A stretch of 64,000 nucleotides of DNA from Litomosoides sigmodontis (Eukaryota; Nematoda; Chromadorea; Rhabditida; Onchocercidae), in the NCBI GenBank assembly GCA_963070105.1, contig OY718804.1, positions 10,927,817 through 10,991,816 of the forward strand, in the 5' to 3' direction. The position numbers and the translations under genes are program-made. This document shows, piece by piece, positions 1-14,410 of the stretch (position 1 is its first letter; the number at the start of each line of letters is the position of its first letter). The notes under the pieces were generated by a model, which was given only the letters and a program-made list of their open reading frames with translations, made no database searches and was not told where the DNA came from.

Positions 1-56
1 TCGCAATTTTGGATTCGTACAAAGTATAAATGGAATTCCAGGTGTAAAAATTGCAG

Positions 57-918
57 GAATCGGCTGGCGCAGAATCTCAAACGAGCTCGAGGCGTGCGGC
101 AATTGCATTGGAAAATGACGAATCATCCCAATTTTGGGATTCTTATGAAGCTAGTATATACCGAAAACCACACTTAAATGAAAAGGTTGAAATTTTTACT
201 GCAAATTGAGATGACTAACGTGCTATGTCATTGAGGAAAGTCAATTTTAATCTGTTTACTATTATTTATGAATTTCAAATTGATTACAGTTGTGCTGCTT
301 TCTTGCATAATTTTTAAGAAAAAAATTCACAGTGGTTTAAATAAGGTCTGAAAGTAGTGAAGGGTGAAGCTGCTTTACGGCAAAAGACTAAATGATTTTT
401 AATGAATTATAATCAGACATTGATTTGCAATTAATATTAATATCTCCAAGATGCCTTATACTTCTGGAAGTATTTCAAGCAGAAAAATCCAAGCAAAAAG
501 TATTCTATACCTCAACCAGGTCAAAAGCAAAATGAAAGGCATTACTTGAATCAGTGATTCCTTAGCTTATTTCTCGTGTCTCTGTTCATTTGTTGAGTTA
601 ATTTGTTTTGTATTCTTTGCCAAACAAATTTTCTTATAGATTTTGTAGGCATTTTCTGCAACGGCACGCTCAATGACAACAGCTACAGCAGTTGTAACTG
701 CTAATCATAATCATTCGGGCACAAGCAGTATCAATCATCAGAGTACAACTACAGCGGTGGGATTGGGCTCCTCAGCGGTACGGGAAACGGTCGACATCGT
801 TGCCAGGTCTGAAACACCACCTGCTGATTACGATACCGCATTTAGTGAAATGCATATCAGTAGTAATGCGAATAGCAGTAAGCAGCAGCAACAGTGTGCT
901 ACTGACGTCATTTATTGA
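57..918 (+). CDS. 3' end of an unrecognised gene (last two exons, partial)
   Basis: Two exons can be seen, 57-185 and 649-918, joined in phase 0 by a GT-AG intron (186-648) whose acceptor is ttttgtag. The first gives 43 residues including SSQFWDSYEASIY. The second gives 89 residues and ends at a TGA at 916-918. The protein tail is hydrophilic and low in complexity, rich in Ser, Thr, Ala and Asn, with a short Gln run and a TPPADYD segment near the end, so it is likely a disordered C-terminus. A further exon may end at base 23, but the intervening intron would be only 33 bases, which is doubtful. I do not recognise the family. The gene converges on apb-1, with the two stop codons about 1.6 kb apart. 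Confidence 0.55.
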
Positions 919-2495
919 AAATTGTTGCGTAATATGTAAATTCTCGAAATTTGAAAACTTTCTTTAAATACCTAAAACTTCACTCATAGTTTATGGTAAA
1001 GATGAGGAGAAAAAGCAGCACCGACACTTGTCACGAAAAGTCTTGCTTTAGATGTGTAAAAAAATCAAAATAGGAACTTTTTCTCTTGAACGATATATAT
1101 GCGTATATATCAGGGAAAAGAGCCCATCTCTCCGTTTGGCACTTCAAATAGCATCACATTCCGTCCGCTGAAAGAGTTCAAATATGACATATTTAGTGCT
1201 GCGCTTCAAGTACAAAGCCGGACATATTACCTTTGTTTTTTCACACCTTCACTTCTGTGAAAATGTCCTTCTGTTATCTCTTTCACAGACTCATTTTCTC
1301 GTTCATTATGATACATCAAAGTCATGACGGAAATCTCGCTTTCGACATTTTTAACATTTCTCCCTATATTCTTATAATGCTCACATTTATCTGTCTGTCT
1401 CTGTTGTTTCAGCATTCCGTGACCGTTATCTATCACCATCCGATCGCAGCACTTCTGCGAGATAAAGCCAAACTATGCCTGCCATGCATAAACCTACTCC
1501 CTCCACTCTCCTAGCTCTCAATCTATCAGTTGACAAAGTTTCTTGCTTCGTGCTCATCTCGCAGAACTGCACTGCTGTAGCATGCGTGCAGTCACTACCT
1601 GCATAACAAAAACCCCATACTCCTGCTAATTTTATCAAGAAAACTGTGATTACATGTCTTTATACAGTAATAAATTCACTGCTTTCATAGTATGGACCAC
1701 CGATACGTATTCATTCAGAATTAAAAGTATCATATATCCACGCCGCTCCTGCAGAAATGTATAAGCAGTGATTTATTGGAGCTGCATTTTAGTGCCATTA
1801 TTTTCCACTCAATAAACTATATTTCAGTGTCGCTTATTTATTTAATGTCTAAGCAAACTCTGAAATAACTCCATTTGGTAAATTTATTCAATAGTTTATG
1901 TTTAAAAAAATTGAAATAATGAATTTATTAATATGATTTCACAAATAAGCAGCTAAATTTTCTGCAGAATTAGTTAAATTTTATTAGTCAGTTATGAAGA
2001 TTACATTTATAACTGTATCGTGGTATTCCAAATTCATTATTTCGGACAAATTTTGGATGATTTCAGCATCGAAATATTGTCACTGGAAATTACTACCCTT
2101 AAAGATTACTGAAACCACTGGGTAAGAAAGTATTAAAGTCATTTAGTTAACAAAGAAAAACCATTATCCGGCATGCGATTCTTGATAAGTAAATTGGGGA
2201 ATGCTAGCAAAAGGAATGAGATAACACATACAGAAGCAATAAATATTCAACAATAATAAACTAACTTTCAAAAAAGTAATAGCGATAAAATCGGAATTGA
2301 TGCGATATTAAAAAAAGGAAGGGACAACGGATAAGAAATCACTTTCTCGTCATCCAAGACAAAAATCCATCAAAAGTGCTTATACAACTATAAAAGATAT
2401 AAAAGCCATTTAATTTTTTGTTTACTCCCCCCACATAAATGTATGAATTTTATAATAGGGGAAAACATGCTTTTTGTAATAGAATTTGTTCATCT
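919..2495. other. Convergent intergenic region
   Basis: This stretch lies between the stop codons of the plus-strand gene and apb-1, so it must hold both 3' UTRs. Open frames on both strands around 1227-1638 have no splice-site support and no family resemblance. I see no RNA gene or mobile element. Confidence 0.5.
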
Positions 2496-5400
2496 TTAAG
2501 AAGAAATAATCAGCTGATATATGTCATTCATATTCGCTATTGCCGCTGTATGACGCGATTTCAATGATAGCTGAAACGAAATGAGAAATAAATCAAAGAT
2601 AGTGAAAAATCTCATGAAAAGGTGCAAGTATTGTGAATTAAAAGAACTGATTTTGTAATGGAAAGGAGAACTAATTCCTCGTTATCCCAAAAGGAATTCA
2701 ACCACAATAGTATTATTACACTTTCTTTATGATTTAGTGAATGGCTCCATAAGGAAAAAATTTACTGTAAGAGGTTGTGATATTTCCTGCATTTTAAGTT
2801 CCGAGAGGACGTAGATCTGATTGGTATACTTGATGGAATGATAGAGTAATTCTTGCCCTTCTACATTTCGACGAGCAACTGTGAATACATTGTTCTGTTG
2901 CAGTTTAGTACATATGTCGTCTGTAATAAATAGTAAAATAATCCTTTAGAAAATTCAAAAAGTTGAGCCCTCTTTTGAATAACTTGAATGTATTCAACTA
3001 AAAATACAACTGAGGATACTTATTAACTTTAATTGCAAAGCTCCGATTTATTTTAATATTAGCCCTATTGTTAAGCCACCTTATTGTTATTACTAGTACT
3101 GAAGAAAAAATTTACCACCGTAACGGACATAAAAACAAAAGTTTCTTGAAATATTGGATTAGTAAACCACAACATAAAAAAGTAACTTTACAATATAATG
3201 ATAATAACTTTGAAATGGAAAAGAGGTCTTCCCAAATTACAGCACACCTCTCTTACATATTTTAATTGTCAAATAGATATTTTAACCAAGATCAACTATT
3301 CGGTTTCACTAGCATCACATTTACTACCTATAGCCTATTCCATTGCATCAACACTAAAATTCTATAATCATCGCCACTAAAGTGTTGTGATGCGTATTTA
3401 ATGGGCCAACACATATGAACGACTGAATAGAGCACATTTGAAATCTACTAATGCTCCAAATCTACTCCAATGCTATAAACAAACCTGCGCTAAGACCCTT
3501 GACATTATTGATAACAAATTGCACTTCATTTTGCTCCGGTATTTCTTTCCACATTTGCAGGAAATCTCGTTTATCCATCTGACCATTTTCATCAAAATAT
3601 ATGTTTAGTGGTACGACGGTAGCGAAATAAAACACACCGACATCATTTTTTATAGCTACCTGGAGTTGAAAAACACAGCAAACATGAACAATGCAAGGCA
3701 GAAAAATGTTAATATTAATCAACCAAATGAGTTTCTTTGTGTGGCTAACCAACACCTACTTTACTCCAACCGATAGTTGTTATATTTATAAAATGAAAGT
3801 TACGAAACAATTCCTCAAAAAAGTTGTGCTAATATTTGATTAACTCTATTTGTGTATGTAAAGGTAAATGCAAATCATTGTTTTCAACAGCTTCACAACA
3901 CTAACGATATATTCAAGTACTATGCATTTCTATACCCACTTGTTATGTTAGCACCTGCACACTGACTACTTTTTTGTCATAAGAAAATAGCGATAAAAGT
4001 AGCATCACTTTAAGTCTCGCTCTGATAACTAACTGTTGATCCTGATTGTCATCACAAATCTTATCTAGCAGACCTTTGGAATGGAGACACTTTTTCGTAA
4101 ATTAACATTTCAAAAAAGTGAACCTGTAAATTAGTAAGAGGTTCCATTTTCTGCACCGGACCATTCGTATGGCACAGAAGTGATGTCTGTACTGACTGAT
4201 TGGGATAAAGTGGTGAATTTACTTGAAGAGGTTCAGCTGGAATTAAACCAAACCTGAAATATGTGAAAAATTTATTTGTCTAACCTAGTATATGTATATA
4301 TGAAATGAATCTGTCGTCAAAATTTCATTTCGTGTATATAGAAAGTACGTGAAAAGGCAAATAGTTGTTTCCATAGTTCTACTTTTGTATCCTGAATAAT
4401 TCTCCCTACAAAACTAATACAGTGTCATAATATCTGCTGCTGAATTAAAAAGCAATGTAACTTTTTAAGCAATGTAGCTCTAGACACATAAAAGACAGCC
4501 GAGGACTGATAACTTGTTATAAAAATACTTCCTAATACGTAAAATACAAGTTGAAAAAATTTCAACTACTCCTAAACGAATTGGCTGTCACTTATCAAAT
4601 ACAACTTACGAATTTTTGTTAAACTGGATAGCAAATCCAGTAAAAGGTTGCATTGCGCGATTCGTAAAAATCATATCCATGTAAATTTGTCCACCACGGC
4701 GAGCGAAAGTTCCTTCAATTTGTGTGCCCTTACCTCTACTAGCGTCTAACCAAACCTGAAGTTTTGAAATAAGAAATACCGATAACATAACCGAAATTAG
4801 TCAACATAAAATATACACATTTATGGAAATAGAAAGAAAAGGATTTATATGTAGAAACAAATAGTAAATTCTGACCACATCGGACTTCAAGCATATCCTA
4901 GAATTATTATCTGAATTTATATTCGTCAATAAATAACATACAGTGAAAAGCATGTTAAGCCAAAATTTCTGCCATTATTTAGAAATATGAAGTTCGAAAA
5001 GCTCACAGTTTTCGGGACCACATATCCTGTTTGGCTTGAGAGAATTGGTGCACCCATTGCAGATCCACCAAAAAGGTCATTCAAGTTAGTGAATGGATTG
5101 GAAATGGTGGTAGCGATTGGAGCTGTTGTTGCTACACCAGCAGATGACACTACTGTCTGAAGCGGACCATAAAAATTGCTTTTTTTTTCAATGAAATATA
5201 GTTAGCCAATTAAAGCCTGAAGCTGGAAATCTTCAGTTTTTGACTTTTTTCCGCTACAAGGATTCAATTTTTGGATTAACCAAACAACGAAAACAAATTT
5301 GTGGAAGAGGAAAAGCAGTTGCCTGCGGGACAAGCACTGATGAAGGAACACCGAATATTCCTCCGGCAGTTGCCTCAGGAAGTGACACTTGAGCTGGCAT

Positions 5401-8400
5401 TATAGGTGATGAACTTGTTCCGCCAACATCACCAAGCAGCCCATCAGACCCAAGACCTAACAAGTCGTCAAGACCAGAAGACATCGGTGCCGGCTGATAC
5501 GAGTCCATACCTAGATTTTAAGTTAAAAAAACTTCAAACAAAAACCTAAAATAAAATTGACTTTAAAATTTGCATTTTAGAAATGTAAATAAAGCATTTT
5601 TTTCAGCCTTCTACGTATTGCATTAATATATTCTATTACCGTGTGTAGTGACGCCAGTACTTGGTGCCGATATGTCAAGTGATAAAAGATTAGCGACTAA
5701 TGTATCTTGAGATGGTATTACTGTTAACGCTTGTGCTATGTCCGTTGCACCGCTTGGTCGATTCATTGAATCACCGCTTTCCGACACAACCTGAGCTCTT
5801 CTGAAACATCTATTTTAAAATTGAATTTGTCAGTGTTCGAAGCCGAAAAGTACTGAAAATAATAATAGGAGCACTATCATTACCGTAAATAACAGTTTAC
5901 TCGCTATGTCAAAAATATGTAAAAATCAGTGAATTCATTATTAAAAAACCAGAAACGTGATTAATCCTGCTCGTATTTCTAATATTGAGTAGCATGAACT
6001 TACTATCCTTCGAATAACTATTACATTAAAAAAAAAACCACATCAAATTTCGTTTTTCAGCTGAGTAGACTGTCATGCAAAGCAAGCAAAAACAAATCTT
6101 CAATAATACGTTAGCACGTGCGTTCCATAGAAATTCAGTAAAAAACTTTTTGCATAAAGTAGAATTAATAGACAGATGGAAAAAAAGTAAAAGATAATTG
6201 TTTTTATCAATTTATATAAAAAATGTAACGCAAACCCCGCAGCAGCATTTGTGGTCCTCAGGGGATGCTTCGTAATATCAACGAAAGATGACGGTGGTTT
6301 ATGGTAAACAGATGCTAGCGAACCAATGTGACAAACAAGTTGATCCAACAATGACGGCTCCAACAAATCCGTTTCCTCCGAAATAAGCGGTTTTTCGGCT
6401 AGGACAACCTAAGCTAACTTGCTAAAACGTACGAAACGAACTGCACCAAACTTTGTCTTACCCGCATTATCAATCCACCTCCATCTTTCGAAAAGTTAAT
6501 GAAAATAATGTTATTTAAAGCCTTCTTTGGACATTGACAATCCTCACCAAGCACTGGCAAGAAAACTTATCACTCTCCACAATTATATTAACATCTACTA
6601 AGAAGTGAATACATTTGCCAGCATTTCGTGCACTAAGAGCTATTTCAATTTTTATTAAACGAATTAAGTTTTCCATTGGGTAATCACCCTCTCAAATCCA
6701 TAACCAAAAATAAATAACTTCTTTTGCAGCGGCTGGATCAGCACTTAACAAACGCCAATAAATATATCCACGATCCCGCAGATCTGGATTATCACTGTCT
6801 TGAGTTGTCAAGGATAACACTCGTTGAACAAGCTGTTGTGTTTCACTCGGGCGTTTCAAAAATAACTTAACTACTGCCGTCAGCAATTGCAATTGGACCT
6901 GGAAAATAAAAAAATTATTAAAAATTTTTTCAAAACTGTCTACTGAAGAATTTCAATGTAAGAAAAAATCTGCATCAATTCACATTTGAATCAATATAAA
7001 TTAAGGTAACATTAAAGCTCGTAATCAAAGCGTAAGAATTTTGCAGAAAACCGTAACGACGGATCTTTCATTCTGAAACTTATGAGCATGACACGCAAGG
7101 TAAGATAAATAATGCGAAAAACCACTCACTCTTACCTGTGTGTTTTCATCATGAAAACCCTCAACAAAAGATTCCAATAATTCATCCGCATTATCTATAC
7201 GTTCTGCATATTCCCCAATGATCCAGATCATTGATGCGCGAGCTTCTGGTTCATCCAACGTATCAAGATTTTCACAAAGCGTAGAAATTATACTTTCATA
7301 TTTATTTGGGTATTTACGAAAGATATCCTGAAATTTCCAAACTACGATGGAATCGTAATAATACTTGTTGCAGAAATAAATAACCCATAAAACTAGTAAA
7401 AAAATCACTCTGTCCAATTAACTCAATGTAACACGTTTACAATCCTAACATTTCTGCACTTTAAAAGTACATCGCACATCGGACTAGTGACTTTCAGATG
7501 AAAATTACGACTTTGAGTAATACCTAGTGTATACAGAAAACCATACTTTTTCCTTCTAAACTACATTGCTTGTTTAAATCAATTGAAAATGTCATTTAAT
7601 ATCTGAAATCATTTAATTATTTAATGCCCAAAACTGGTTTCATATACATATTTTCAAACATGCCGGCGAAATAAAATATTTTTTGCAGAACCTTAATAAC
7701 AACAACGGCCTCCTGGACGACGTAATTGACTTTAGTCTGGATTAAGTCCAACAATGTACTAACACACTTTTCCGCACTTTGCTCTACTTTAATTGCACAA
7801 CGACCAATCGCACGAACTGCTTTCCTCACAAAATCAACATCCACTTCCGTTGCGTATCTAAGAAAATTATGTAACTTTTTGGTGTTAGCGAGATATATTT
7901 TCTAGCAAAGCTTCTAAAACAAATTCACTAAGAAGCAAAGGAAAAACATGATGAACTCGGTATTCACATCCAGAAAACTCCAGCAGCATCAGTTTTATAA
8001 TTTTTCTTGTCACTTCAAGCACTATCCTCCATCTTAGTTAGATAGGGGAACAACAAATCTCATATCGTACAGGTAACAATTATAGTAAACCTTACTCTTT
8101 TAACTCGCTTAGTACTTGGTTGATATTATTTTGCTGTGCAAGACGAATCATTATATCAAGTTTTTCCATTTTTACATAAATTGGATCATTATATTTCACG
8201 AAGAATACCTTCATTTCTTGTTTCAGAATTTCTGGCCTACAAAACAGAGCTTAAAAGTTTGAAATTCGTCTAGTTTACACCCTAATACTTATTTGAAACA
8301 AAAAAATCAATTCATCAAAAACCAAAATTCATTCATTTTACAAATGTTTTAATATAAAAGGAATTATAACACTTGAAATTTGTCGCTACAAATTTATTCA

Positions 8401-10628
8401 TTCATCGCGTTATAAAAAACCTTTTCTGTACTATCAAATTGATATTCCGCAGTGCTACGTATTGAATTTCAGGTTCAGCAGACAGTAATGTAACCATTGG
8501 TGGTGCTAGCTTCTTTGTTAGCTGTCCAATGAATTCTGAACTTTCCGGTAGCATTTCCACTAATTTCATGAGAACTTTCACACTCGACAAAACAACGGCA
8601 GCATTTGCGTGGGCCAAACGAGGGCTAATACGCTCACAAATGCTGCAACATGTAGAATATTATTATAAGTAATCACATTTATCACTATGTTACATAGTGA
8701 AGCAAAGTCAATGATTTTAGAAAAAAAAAAAAGATATAGTAAAAACGAACTTTTGCGCTTCGCGTTCATCTTTTGGTTGATATGACGAAAGAGCATCCAG
8801 GATAAATACTTGTCCCCACTCAGTACATTCATTTAATGCTGTCAATAGTTTATTTATCGTTTGCGAATTGATCTCGATAAGGACATGTGATTCATTGATT
8901 TCTGCCAGTGCTGCTACGGCATTTGCTACTACCTGGAATACAATTCAGGAAAAACAAATATTTTTAACAAAGTTAAGTCACAACGATAACATGGTAATTT
9001 ACAGAGCTCCATCCCTCCGATCTTGTTAGTTATGAAAACAAAGAGAAGCAACCAACCATGGGATTTGAGTCACTTAGTAAATCGTTAAGTAAATCGACGA
9101 ATCCTTGATCCTCTACAAGTGAAGCATTGATATCATGTAATTTTGCTACACACACAGCTGCAGTCTTGCGAACATACGGATCCTCATCCTTCATACACTT
9201 ACGCAGCGGTTCACACAAATATTCAGTTATCTGGATTTTGAAATAAACAGAAATTTTTAACATCAAAATTTAGTCCGATCTCCTTTTTTAAAGAGGCATA
9301 TCCTTTCGGATTTGAAAATTGATATTTATCTGAAATTGACAATTTGTTTCGCTAGCTTCGTAAATCTAAAAAGTTCAATTTAAATATATCCTGATCGAAT
9401 AAATTTACTTTGTCAACCCGTATGCAACCCATTGTTCGTACTGCTAGTGCTCGGATAAGCGGATTTGGATCTTCGCAGTCCTTAAAAATTTTTTCCTTTG
9501 ATATTTCACGAAGAAATTGAATTACGGAAATCATTTCATTTATTTGCACATTATTCTTAATATTCATTGACATGAAAATATTGCGAATTTGATGAATTTC
9601 TACAGTTTCTTACATTTCAATCTCAAAATATGATTGACACCACTGACTGTCTCGATAATCCTTAGCATAATCGTATCCAAAATATGTCCGGATAATCCAG
9701 TATTTTAAACATGTTGTGAAAGAAAGAAGCTAACTTTCACAAATGTGTTGACTGCCATAATTGCAAGATCTGGTTGACTTTTGGCATAATTCATCAAATA
9801 CAAATAAACGAGCTTCTTCAGTTCCACATTGTCTGTTTGCATACAATTCACCACATCCGGAAATAGTGCACTGAAAAAGTCGAAATTGGAAATAGTACCT
9901 GAATTTTGCAAATCTGTGGAAAAATATCTACTACAGTGCATTTACTACAAACTTACTACAGTGCACGAAAACCTCCCCTCTAATGTAACATACACTGCGC
10001 AGTAGCATATACTGAAATGATATGATAGATCCAAAGCTATCAAATTTACGTCTAGCGCATAATATAGAGATTTTTTGCACTAAATAACTAAATATCCCAA
10101 TTATCATAATTATGACCAATAAAGTCCTGATAAATAGATCATCCGAAAATAGGAATGCTAAATTCAGCAAAAAGTACCTGACGTCTTTACCGACGGTCAT
10201 GCTTGCAATAACTTTTTTCACCGCTTCCCTCTTCTTCTCCTTCTTGTCCGAGTTCAATTCATTTTTCAACTCAAATATTTCACCTTCAAATAAATCCCAA
10301 TAACCTCTTCTTATACTCTCCTTTACAAGCTGCACGACATTATATTTCAAGGAAGAAATCGTCAGAACCTAGTGTTATTCTAAAAATACTCTGAGATGAC
10401 TTTTGAATCTTCTGCAGTCTTGGGCAACAATCAAACATGAAATAATTTTCGATGCTATTGGGTCTTATAACAAATCTTAGAGGATTGGAAAAGGTACATC
10501 GGAGAAGTGTTATTACAAAACACAGAAAATTCTGAAATAACCTGGCTTCAATACATTAGATTTTATCACATTAATCGAAGTTAAAATTAACCTTTCTTGG
10601 TGGTCGTAAAGTACTTTGAATCGGTCAT
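2496..10628 (-). CDS. apb-1: Beta-adaptin, large subunit of AP-1/AP-2 clathrin adaptor complexes
   Basis: The protein links clathrin to cargo-loaded membranes in endocytosis and trans-Golgi sorting. Twenty exons read in consistent phase: 10592-10628, 10178-10283, 9735-9870, 9409-9480, 9057-9230, 8751-8932, 8421-8642, 8096-8236, 7692-7857, 7136-7327, 6719-6898, 6236-6408, 5640-5800, 5281-5510, 5007-5156, 4610-4755, 4124-4253, 3485-3659, 2766-2920, 2496-2570. They give 1000 residues, slightly longer than typical beta-adaptins. It starts [19 protein letters not shown], followed by the HEAT-repeat trunk to about residue 590. The hinge has a clathrin box, LLSLD, at 632-636 and Gly/Ser/Leu-rich segments such as [13 protein letters not shown]. 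The two-part appendage follows ([24 protein letters not shown], then [17 protein letters not shown]). The last exon, ending in IISS, is divergent. The start is fixed by an acceptor 10 bases upstream. Nematodes usually share one beta chain between AP-1 and AP-2. The hinge exon ends are the least certain. Confidence 0.95.
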
Positions 10629-10648
10629 AACGAGTTATCTGCAAAAAA
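10629..10648 (-). promoter_or_regulatory. Probable spliced-leader trans-splice acceptor of apb-1
   Basis: Reading the minus strand, a pyrimidine-rich run ending in tttttgcag (AG at 10640-10639) lies 10 bases before the apb-1 ATG, with no exon in view upstream. This is the usual arrangement for SL addition in nematodes. A cis-spliced 5' UTR exon is the alternative. Confidence 0.65.
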
Positions 10649-13600
10649 CTGGAAAACAGCACGGATGTAGTTTCATTACAGCATCACAAGGGGTGGAAAG
10701 CGTAACTGCTTCCGATGATTATGGTGAGTCCCAAGCTTGTTAATCCGTAATGTCATAATAGAAGATTGTTTGATGAGGACAGCATAAACCCAAATTCATC
10801 AAAATGAAAAACATTAACCTAAAAAAGCTATTTCGCTCACATTTGCCCCATCCCTAAATTTCACTACATAAGCAGGAGCTCTTTCTCCAAATGGTAAGCC
10901 AAAAAAACCAAATCTCAGCCAAATGGAAAATCTCGATAAATTTCAAATGAAATATCTGAAAAAAATTCCGTGATAGAGTCAAAAACACTTTTGTATAACA
11001 GAGAGCTTCTCATCAGCAATTGAAGGGAATGATTTTGCTGTTTCGAATCAAATTTTGACGTATGAAAGATGATTTCTTGTAAAATAATATCTCTTAGTGA
11101 AGCGACACTGAGCTGTCATACCCTGCCAGTCAACAGCGCTTACACTATTCAAAACTAACAGATAAAATACAGTCCGTTAAGTCACGTGACACTACTACTT
11201 TATGTCCTCACAACAAAGGAATGGGTTTTAAAATCATGAATCATTTTTAATTTTAAATATTTCGCAGCTTCAAAAATAGTTTAAAAAACTGTTGGTAATT
11301 GGTTTCGATCTCATATAATGTATATACAACACAGAAAAAAGACACTGTAACCGACATAATCTGTCGGCACTTACTCAGTAAATTTAATCTGCCGAACAAT
11401 GAGTTTATTCTATGGCAAAATCTTGTGTATGCAAGAAAAATGTGTTTTGAACAAAACCTGCAACGGTTGAAGAAAAAACCACAAAAGAATGACCAGAGGA
11501 TAGTTTAACTGGAAGAAGGTAAGACTAAAACAAAAATAGCACTGCTAATTGACACACTGATGTAAGTGCCAGAAAGTGATACTTCAAAAATCGTACTGAA
11601 ACAAGGCAGGAAGCGAAATCACACAAGCCTTCGAATCGTAACGGAATTTCAAACATACAAAATAAACTAGACGTGTTAAACTCTCAATTTCTTTGCACAT
11701 TCTAGCACAAATCAGCATGTCCTTGTCAAAGTGCGAAGAATTAACGGCAGAACTTTACGAAATTTGTAAAATCTCTCATCCAATCATTGCATGAGTTTCG
11801 ATTAAATTATTCGTGCGACAAGAACAAGCATACTACAACAGTCCACAACGACAGGCATTATTCCTCTTCCTCTCGCAGGAATGGTGCAGGTTTGCAGCAG
11901 CATTTACTTCTTTTACAATACTTCTTACAGCAACAACTACACGAATTCAAGAATTTAGGCAAATACTTCTTACAAAAGTAGAATTCAAAAAAAAAATGAG
12001 GAAAATTAACAAAATATTACATCAGGCTACGAAGGAAAAGAACAAAAAGACACTAACAAATCTTAGAATTTCAGCATCTCTTCTATGCTATTACAGTCAA
12101 ATTGATAGTTTTCCAACAAAAAGGAAAAAAGACCAGATTTATTGAAAAATGTTTTTTCAGCCAAAAGCTCAACATACGAGGCCCGATCGGTTGTTATTCC
12201 TTATCTAAGAAGAACACGAACACTTTCAGTTACCTCATTTATCTTTTAGAACTTGACATTTTTCATTTCTTCATTATTCACATAAGGTCGCTGAGAAGAG
12301 AATATGCAAATTACAAATATCGCTAAAAATTCGCTACAGTACTATGTTTTCTTCCTTTCCCTTAAGAAACATGAAGCTAACCCTCGATTTCCACCTACAG
12401 TATTCAAACAGTTTATGACCGTTATATTCTAATCAGAAATTTTAGCAGCTGATCCACATTTCTCAAAATAAGCATTGCTTAGTTGCTGCATCAGTACAAA
12501 ATAACTTCTTGCAGGAATCAATTCCGTCAAGTTATGATTCATATTATTACACCCTTATATTCCGATGATATCTATGCCTTGCACATTCCCTTTTAGAAGC
12601 AATAAGTGGGAGAAAAAAACAAAATCACAACTTCAGTATCGTCGAAAAATAACTTCAATAGTTGAATTAAACAAAAACCACCTTCGCCATAAAAATTCAA
12701 GGGTGGTGGAATATTACCGTTCCTAGTATCATACTACGCTCAAGAAATAATTTGGGAATGATGCGTAAGTAATATCAGTATGTGAACTAGAATTCCGCTA
12801 TCATAGCTTTTTACCTAGAATCTATTAAACTGGATAAGGATAATCAAAATTGATTAACCTAGTACGTTATCCAAAAATATTTACAGTGATGAACCAGAAT
12901 GTTATCATTGCCGCACAATCAAATGATATCAAAAAAATCCAATTCTTACACAATGAAAAATGTTGTACATTAAGAAAATTACGAGATAATCATACACAAA
13001 TAACAAATGACCGGGAAAACAATGCACGCAGAAAATTCGTCTCACCAAAAACTGAAAGAAAAACCAAAGTCAAAAAAACAAAATGTGACATATAATGGCT
13101 CAAATCACGTTGAAAAAAACCCTATCTATTGTAAAAGATTAGCTTATTCAGCACGCATACCATCTGGTTTCACATTCTTTATAATAAATCTTTTTCCTAT
13201 TAAACACTAGTGCCCACAAGCGGTTACTGATAAAAATATCACTACCGTTTTAAATTAATTCAAGCTAAGATTTTAAAATCATTATAAGCAATACCACTTA
13301 CTCATCTACCCAACTATTCATCTGTTATGAACTGATGATAAGCGTGATGATAAGTCGTAGATTTCACATAAAAGGGATCACTATAAATACTCCATTCTTC
13401 ATTTTCAAATACACTGGCGCCTACAAGCCAAATTTTACAATTACTTCATAGACTATTAAGCGCACATAAAAACAAACAATTTTTCTTGCATTCTCATTCA
13501 TTTAAAAAGCATGATGTAAGAATAATTATGAACAATTATGAATATGTTTCATACACAACAACTTTTCCAACTACATATTAAAGTTCCGCTCCTACGAGTG

Positions 13601-13685
13601 ACATGAAGAATTCCTTGAAGCATGTAAAAATTGGGCATAATTCGAGGAACAGAATAATTAAACTTTCCCTTAGTATTTTAAATAC
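10649..13685. other. Intergenic region between crh-1 and apb-1
   Basis: About 3 kb that should hold the crh-1 3' UTR and the apb-1 5' flank. Plus-strand open frames at 11299-11508, 11787-12326 and 12850-13210 are low in complexity (Lys, Asn and Gln rich) and lack splice or family support. I see no RNA gene and no repeat of note. Confidence 0.45.
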
Positions 13686-14379
13686 TTATAACTCGCTTTT
13701 TTCTTTCCTACAATACAATTCTTTCAATGTCTTCAACTCTTCAATCAATGCTTTGTTTTGATTTTCCAAAACAGCAACACGATTTTCTAAACATTTCACA
13801 TATTCTTTTTTCTTCCGCCTGCATTCTTTCGCTGCTTCTCTTTAACAAGAAAAGAAATTGTAATTCTGACAATTATGCGTCTTTTTATTTTCAAAAACAT
13901 TACGACACATCATCTACATATGACCGAATTTGACATTCAGTAATGTGACTAAAACATTATTATCCCAATAACATCCCGAAATTCTATGAATCCTACACCC
14001 GAGTTCTCAATCATGTTTTCGAATCTTAACATCATCGATATTTAATCATTCCTCTTTGAAATTAAAGTGTACCTATTTTTCAAAAGCCGAACTTGTCTCT
14101 TTCTTGTGCTATCATCACTTTCGGTTGCTGTTCTACTACTACCTGCCATTCCAAGTGGTGATGGAGATGACGTGTAACCAGACATCACAGTGGATTGCCA
14201 ATCTGCAATTTAAACATTGCTATGGTGTCAGAGTTTCAAAAACCGTCTGGAGTTTTCAAGAGATATATTATATATATATTGTATATATCATGCACATGTA
14301 TATCATATATTACATATTGTATATATCATACATATTGTGTATATTATATATTATATATATCATACGTATCATGCACATA

Positions 14380-14410
<31 letters not shown>

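Noticed and set aside
11813..12145. 110-residue plus-strand open frame
   Set aside because: Low-complexity Lys/Asn/Gln content, no splice sites, no family match; lies in the likely 3' flank of crh-1.
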